5,743 nucleotides of DNA from Acidobacteriota bacterium (GTDB lineage: Bacteria; Acidobacteriota; Blastocatellia; Pyrinomonadales; Pyrinomonadaceae): the NCBI GenBank assembly GCA_013813755.1, contig JACCRD010000199.1:1-5743 (forward strand). The letters run 5' to 3'. This document shows positions 5,310 to 5,743 of the stretch, piece by piece. The notes beneath the pieces were generated by a model, which was given only the letters and a program-made list of their open reading frames with translations, was not told the origin of the DNA and did no database searches. Numbering within the stretch: the stretch's first letter is position 1; each line of letters starts with the position of its first letter. The translations under genes and the position numbers were made by a program.

Positions 5310-5743
5310 TTAGGTTTCAGATAATTCCAAAACTTTTTCTGTCGCCGCTTTTGCTTTTTTCGCTACCTCAAAAGGACTTTCGTTCCAATATTCGGGGCGA
5401 AAAATCTCGATTGAAACCATCCGGTCGTAACCGATTCGGTCAAATCTTTCCTTAATTTCCTTGATCGGCAAAATTCCTTCGCCCGGGTAAAGCCGATGCG
5501 CGTCGGTCAAATCTTTTTTCGGCAAATTCTCCGCATCGTTGATGTGAAAAATAAAAAGTTTTTTGGGATCGAGCGTTTCGATCGCTTCAAAACTTGAATT
5601 ACCGGCATAAAAGTGAAACGTATCAATCACCAAACCAACACTTTTTCGATTAACCTTTTCAACAATCTCCCTGCACAAATCAAGTGTCTGCACTGAACAA
5701 TCAATTTGTCCGAGAAATTCAAACGCCAAACCGACACCGTGTT
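5310..5743 (-). CDS. Sugar-phosphate isomerase/epimerase (xylose-isomerase-like TIM barrel), 5' end cut by window edge
   Basis: The frame is open to the right edge, so the start lies outside. The first full codon is a His at 5741-5739, giving HGVGLAFEFLG. This is the C-terminal half (about 143 residues) of an AP-endonuclease-2-like TIM barrel, whose members (for example IolE, hydroxypyruvate isomerase, tagatose 3-epimerase) are usually about 270-300 residues. Counting from that His, metal or substrate ligands are visible at the expected strand ends: Glu8 in AFEF, Asp40 and His43 in GLVIDTFHFY, His66 in FIFHINDAE, and Glu112 in VSIEIF. The YPGEG turn (85-89) is also typical. The enzyme would interconvert keto sugars or polyol intermediates in the cytoplasm; the substrate is not readable. 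It lies upstream of the nuclease and dehydrogenase on the same strand, and together with the dehydrogenase suggests a catabolic operon that continues beyond the window. Confidence 0.9.
   Translation of the reverse strand, partial: HGVGLAFEFLGQIDCSVQTLDLCREIVEKVNRKSVGLVIDTFHFYAGNSSFEAIETLDPKKLFIFHINDAENLPKKDLTDAHRLYPGEGILPIKEIKERFDRIGYDRMVSIEIFRPEYWNESPFEVAKKAKAATEKVLELSET

Noticed and set aside
5727..5729. TTG as a start codon for the isomerase
   Set aside because: The frame continues upstream to the window edge with family-like sequence (HGVGLAFEF), so the TTG codes for an internal leucine and the true start lies outside.

Overview
The window looks like chromosomal DNA of an Acidobacteriota bacterium, most likely class Blastocatellia (Pyrinomonadaceae-like). 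This is an inference from family content, not a database result. The main clue is a secreted protein of the VWFA-related type that is expanded in Acidobacteriota. A short zinc-ribbon membrane protein, a coiled-coil membrane protein and a core base composition in the mid-40s % GC fit the same picture. There is no rRNA, tRNA, CRISPR array, IS element or phage structural gene.

Layout, left to right. (1) A minus-strand pair at 1-1504: a lysophospholipid (PlsC-type) acyltransferase cut by the left edge, with a two-helix membrane plus coiled-coil protein of unknown function 44 bp upstream of it. (2) A divergent intergenic region (1505-1633) leads into the plus-strand VWFA-related secreted protein (1634-2599). 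(3) Convergent with it is a small minus-strand protein (2627-3109) with an N-terminal four-cysteine zinc ribbon and a C-terminal LITAF-like CxxC-hydrophobic-CxxC module. (4) A minus-strand block at 3232-5743, transcribed right to left, holds a TIM-barrel sugar-phosphate isomerase/epimerase (cut by the right edge), an Mrr-like restriction-endonuclease-family protein, and a Gfo/Idh/MocA NAD(P)-dependent oxidoreductase.

The isomerase and the oxidoreductase make a familiar carbohydrate or polyol catabolic pair. The nuclease gene between them does not fit that pathway. Its GC is about 30% by hand count over 360 bases, against about 47% over 180 bases of the oxidoreductase, and its stop overlaps the oxidoreductase start by 8 nt. 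The best reading is a roughly 1.1 kb acquired gene set precisely into a sugar operon and probably co-transcribed with it. This is the most interesting feature here. Its C-terminal two thirds (about 240 residues) match nothing I recognise.

No complete new multi-gene system can be demonstrated. The nuclease stands alone, with no methyltransferase, helicase or specificity subunit in view.
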